Below, in pieces: positions 60,568 through 64,000 of a stretch of DNA of 64,000 bases. The notes beneath the pieces were generated by a model, which saw only the letters and a program-made list of their open reading frames with translations, was not told the DNA's origin and ran no database searches. Origin of the DNA: Lachnospiraceae bacterium (GTDB taxonomy: Bacteria > Bacillota > Clostridia > Lachnospirales > Lachnospiraceae); assembly GCA_025758065.1 (NCBI GenBank), contig CP107199.1:1547501-1611500 (forward strand), written 5' to 3'. How positions within the stretch are numbered: position 1 is the first letter of the stretch; each line of letters begins with the position of its first letter. Made by a program: the position numbers and the translations under genes.

Positions 60568-63108
60568 ATGACAAGGAAAACAAAGACAGTATTATATAGC
60601 GCAGTATTTATGATCACATCCATTTCTATGGTGGTCTTATGCTATTTAAAGGGGATCGTCCCTTTTGGAAGCAAGGGATCTATGGCGATCATGGATGCTC
60701 AGATCCAGTATCTGGATTTTTTTGCATATTTAAAGGATGTGTTAAATGGAACTCAAAAAATAGGCTATACTTTTAACCGGACATTGGGTGGAAATAATAT
60801 AGCTGTATTTGCCTATTATCTGTCTTCTCCGTTTAATCTTCTGGTAGCTTTTTTTAGAAAAGATCAGCTGCAGGCATTTTTTACTGTAATAGTAATTTTA
60901 AAATTGTCTATGGCTTCTATGACCTGCAGTATTTTTTTAAGAAATCGTTTTAAAAATCTTGAAATTGCAGTCGTAATGGCATTGTCCCTGGGATATGGCA
61001 TGATGCAGTATAATATTGCACAGGCAAGTAATATTATGTGGCTGGATGGCGTGTATATGCTCCCATTGATCTTATTGGGAGTACACCAGCTTGTAAATGA
61101 AAATAAAAAGGCACTTCTTATGGCTGCAGCAGGAATTGCTTTGGTGTTTAACTGGTATTCCGCTGCTATTGATTTTCTGTTCTCTGTTATCTGGTTTATG
61201 TATGAGGTGCTGCTTATAACACCTGTTGAAAGATCAAACATTAAAAAGATGGTGGATCATATCGTTCGCTATTGTATTGCTATGGGAACTGCTTTAATGA
61301 TCGGGGCATTTCTTTTTCTTCCGGCAGCGCTGGCTATGTCAGATGGAAAAGGCAATGTAGAGTGGATCCCTATTTTGGGGATCTATGGATGGGGAAATAT
61401 TTTCTCTTTTATCCAGAGATTTGAATTGGGTTCCAGAAGTGAATATGGAAGTGTTTCTTTATATTGCGGAAGCTTGGCTGTGATCGGCTGTATAGCTTAT
61501 ATGTTATGCAAAAAGATTGATAGAAATAAAAAAATTCTTCACAGTATACTGATCGTATTTGTATTATCATTATTTTATATTCCGGTGTTTGTCTGGGGAT
61601 TTAGCCTGTTGAAGGTAGTAGGAAGCTATTGGTATCGGTATTCTTATATTGGAATCATTACGCTGATCGTGATAGCTGCTGAATTTTTTTCTGTTAAAGA
61701 TCAGGAAACGAATACAAGGGCATTGATGTGGAAGGCAACAGCAGTGGCGGTTCTTGTATTATTTTTTATGGAATATGTGAAACCGCTGGGAAAACCGTTT
61801 AATGTCTATATGACAGTGCTTGCTTTTATTGCAACAATGCTTTTTACAGATATTCTTTTCTGGACGAAAAGGGTGTCTGTTAAAAGAATCGTGATATTTT
61901 TGATGGCGGTCACTGTATCTACGGAACTTGTCTATAATGCTAAACTGATCATGACTTTAGATGGTGGAGTAGAACACTTTACCCAATATGCGGAAGATGA
62001 GATGAAATTGATCGGCCAATTGCAGCAGCAGGATGGAGGCTTTTACAGAATAAATCAAACAAGCACGAGAGATGTAGATGGAAATAAACTGACTGCCAAT
62101 TATAATGAGGGAATTGCATACAATTATAAATCTATTTCCGGTTATACTTCAGATCCAGATCGAAATCAGCTCCTTTTTATGAAACAGATGGGATATGCTA
62201 TTGGTGGAGATGTTATGAATGTTGTAAATACATCTGTTTTGGGAGCAGACAGTATTCTGGGAGTGAAGTATGTACTTTCATCTTATGATATTCCTGGATT
62301 GAAAAAGTTAGAGAACATTGAACCGGGAAATGGAAAGTCTGTGTATTATAACCCTTATGCATTGCCTGTGGCATTTACATATGAGTCATCTAATATGTTA
62401 CCGGATTCAGAGGAAAAGGATGAGTTCTTGTACCAGAATCAGCTATTTAGTTATTTGTCAGGACAAAATGTACAGGTAAATAAAAGAATCGAGGCAGAGC
62501 CAAAGGCAGATTCCAATACGGTAGGTTATGATGTGAAGCATATGGATGATCCGGTATATGGATATTTCAATATGAAGGATAAGGATGGTGGTAAGGTCTA
62601 TGTAGATGATCAGTATGTGACTCTTTACAATACCTGGCTCTGTCCAAGAGTTGTATATATTCCTCAGCAGCCGGATGCACCTTCTACTCATGTGCATATT
62701 GATGGTGACAATATGGAAAACCGGGTGGAAAGTGCCTGCTTTTATTATACTGATCTGAATGAGCTGGAAAAGGTGATACAAAAAATCCAGGACAGAAGGG
62801 AAGATGGCTTGCTGATCCAGGATGGCTCTATTACAGGAACAGTTAAGAATCCCCAGAATCTGGACCGGTTATATTTATCCGTTCCTTATGATAAGGGATG
62901 GTCTGTTAAGGTAAATGGGAAGAAGATAAAGCCGGAACTGGTTGGTAACTGTATGATGTCCTTACCATTAGAAAATGGCGAAAATACCATTGAGATGAGG
63001 TATCATGTTCCGGGCTTGAAGGCGGGAATCTGTCTTTCTGTTGTCGGAGCAGCTGCATGGGCGGTTATATGGTGGAAGGAAAGAAAAAATAATATAACTG
63101 AAAAATAA
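60568..63108 (+). CDS. YfhO-family membrane protein
   Basis: The ATG at 60568 (MTRKTKTVLYSAVFMITSISM) follows AGAGGG; the TTG at 60562 is less likely. 846 residues. About thirteen membrane segments with the GT-C style first loop MDAQIQYLDFFAYLKDVLNG and FNRTLGGNNIAVFAYYLSSPFNLL are followed by a large soluble domain with FYRINQTSTRD and SVPYDKGWSVKVNGKK. B. subtilis YfhO takes part in glycosylating lipoteichoic acid; the same type of outer-face sugar addition is likely here. Upstream lies a terminator, so it has its own promoter or depends on read-through. Confidence 0.88.
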   Translation: MTRKTKTVLYSAVFMITSISMVVLCYLKGIVPFGSKGSMAIMDAQIQYLDFFAYLKDVLNGTQKIGYTFNRTLGGNNIAVFAYYLSSPFNLLVAFFRKDQLQAFFTVIVILKLSMASMTCSIFLRNRFKNLEIAVVMALSLGYGMMQYNIAQASNIMWLDGVYMLPLILLGVHQLVNENKKALLMAAAGIALVFNWYSAAIDFLFSVIWFMYEVLLITPVERSNIKKMVDHIVRYCIAMGTALMIGAFLFLPAALAMSDGKGNVEWIPILGIYGWGNIFSFIQRFELGSRSEYGSVSLYCGSLAVIGCIAYMLCKKIDRNKKILHSILIVFVLSLFYIPVFVWGFSLLKVVGSYWYRYSYIGIITLIVIAAEFFSVKDQETNTRALMWKATAVAVLVLFFMEYVKPLGKPFNVYMTVLAFIATMLFTDILFWTKRVSVKRIVIFLMAVTVSTELVYNAKLIMTLDGGVEHFTQYAEDEMKLIGQLQQQDGGFYRINQTSTRDVDGNKLTANYNEGIAYNYKSISGYTSDPDRNQLLFMKQMGYAIGGDVMNVVNTSVLGADSILGVKYVLSSYDIPGLKKLENIEPGNGKSVYYNPYALPVAFTYESSNMLPDSEEKDEFLYQNQLFSYLSGQNVQVNKRIEAEPKADSNTVGYDVKHMDDPVYGYFNMKDKDGGKVYVDDQYVTLYNTWLCPRVVYIPQQPDAPSTHVHIDGDNMENRVESACFYYTDLNELEKVIQKIQDRREDGLLIQDGSITGTVKNPQNLDRLYLSVPYDKGWSVKVNGKKIKPELVGNCMMSLPLENGENTIEMRYHVPGLKAGICLSVVGAAAWAVIWWKERKNNITEK

Positions 63109-63132
63109 CGCTGGATAGGTTATATTTTATAT

Positions 63133-64000
63133 ATGGGAAAAGAAGTTCACATATCCAAAGCGTGCGACTATAGGGAAACGTTCGAAGGAAAAGCCGGATA
63201 TGTTCCGGCCAAACCAGAACTATCTGACGTACTTTCCAAATGCAGAGCTGCCAATCTCTGATTACCGAAGCACAAGAAGCAGTTGTCTGCGTGCCGGTGC
63301 TTTTATTGTGATGAGAAAGATTATAAAGGACTATAAACTGGAAGAAATACTGGGAATGTATTTCAAGGATCGTGATCTTGGTCTTTTTCTGGATCTTGCA
63401 GTGTATTCCATAATTACAGAAGATAATGCAAGTCAGTATTATCCGGATTACGCTTACAATCACCCGTTGTTTACACAAAATATGAAGATATACAGCGATT
63501 CTACAGTTTCTGCTTTTCTCCAGTCAGTCACGGAAGATCAGAATGCCGGTTTTCTGAATGAATGGAACGGTTCCAGAAATCATCGTGAAAAAAAATATAT
63601 ATCCTACGATTCCACAAACAAAAACAGCCAGGCTGGTGATGTCGAGATCGTAGAGTATGGAAAGCCCAAGGTTGATATAGGATTTCCTGTATTTAACTAT
63701 GCCGTGGGATATGATGTGAATAACCGGGAACCCTTATTCTATGAAAAATATCCGGGTAGTATTGTAGATATATCGCAGCTCAAACTGATGCTGAATAAGG
63801 CACAGGGATATGGATATAAGAAAGTTGGTTTTATTTTGGACCGCGGATATTTCTCGAAACAGAACATCGAGCACATGGATAAATGTGGATATAGCTTTAT
63901 TATCATGGCAAAATATTTTAGTACCAGACTCATTGATTACATTTTTGCGAGATCGATTGGAAGAAGAAAAAAGGATGAAAGCTATCTCACCAGGAAGTGT
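63133..64000 (+). pseudogene. IS1634-type transposase, frameshifted and cut by the window edge
   Basis: From the ATG at 63133 the frame reads MGKEVHISKACDYRETFEGKAGYV and hits a stop at 63259. Removing one C of the CC at 63205-63206 joins it to RPNQNYLTYFPNAELPISDY. From there the frame is open to the right edge, with SSCLRAGAFIVMRKIIKDYK, YISYDSTNKNSQAGD and GFILDRGYFSKQNIEHMDKC, the two aspartate regions of the IS1634/IS4-superfamily catalytic domain. The element starts 25 bp after the YfhO gene. Its terminal repeats are not recognised. Confidence 0.8.

Overview
The window looks like chromosomal DNA of a Lachnospiraceae-type Clostridium relative (low to middling GC Firmicute). The grounds are Gram-positive ribosome binding sites, TATAAT/TATACT promoters, secreted proteins with aromatic choline-binding-type cell-wall repeats, an Rpn/PD-(D/E)XK family gene, DUF4143 and DUF234 ATPases, and large exopolysaccharide loci beside a tyrosine recombinase. 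The assignment rests on family recognition only, without a database search.

Layout. (1) 1-13000 holds three copies of a two-gene cassette: a ~600-residue cell-wall-repeat protein followed by a ~390-residue secreted protein with a unique N-terminal domain and the same kind of repeats. Copy A is on + (its first gene enters from the left edge); copies B and C are on -. The two genes are separated by a conserved hairpin, and the promoter block of B and C is identical over 90 bp. An Rpn-type nuclease gene and two unrelated P-loop ATPases with nuclease-like tails lie between the copies. (2) 13039-25279 (+) is a polysaccharide locus: ligase/polymerase, initiating phosphosugar transferase, two GT4-like enzymes, three GlfT-like GT2 enzymes with the GGxGGF motif, a Wzx flippase and a second polymerase. 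(3) 25450-38551 (+) is a visibly more AT-rich locus. It starts with a promoter, a ~315-nt structured leader containing an intrinsic terminator, two damaged heptose genes (hddA- and gmhA-like) and a frameshifted acetyltransferase. Then come a WecG/TagA enzyme, three GT4 enzymes, Wzy, a pyruvyl transferase, an FkbH-like protein, a PIG-L deacetylase, a MurJ-like flippase and an acyltransferase. (4) 38552-43550 is an insertion-sequence island: an IS66-type element, an IS4-like element and IS66 debris. (5) 43536-54231 (-) is a third AT-rich locus: Wzy, CDP-glycerol-type transferase, Wzx, GT32, a beta-propeller protein, GT4, and a DXS-like / RpiB-like / IspD-like trio. It ends in a broken CDP-glycerol-type transferase joined head-to-head to a broken AAA/PD-(D/E)XK gene. 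(6) 55023-57412 (-) carries a tyrosine recombinase whose promoter is spanned by an inverted repeat, and a HicA-HicB-SecB-like set that looks like a toxin-antitoxin-chaperone system. (7) 57547-63108 (+) has a second phosphosugar transferase, a Wzz-like protein with a degenerate kinase-like tail, and a YfhO-type membrane protein. The window ends in a frameshifted IS1634-type transposase.

Together the window reads as a surface-polysaccharide hot spot assembled in blocks. Two initiating transferases, three flippases and four polymerase/ligase proteins imply at least two, possibly three, polymers. The blocks differ in base composition and meet at insertion sequences or broken genes, which points to repeated exchange. 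The most promising possibly undescribed biology is the DXS-like/RpiB/IspD-like trio beside CDP-glycerol-type transferases: the DXS-like protein keeps its thiamine and catalytic residues but has lost the arginines that hold the acceptor phosphate in true DXS. Other leads are the HicAB-SecB system, the attenuated leader at 25450-25799, and the paired deletions in the heptose genes that both sit on AAGCTT.
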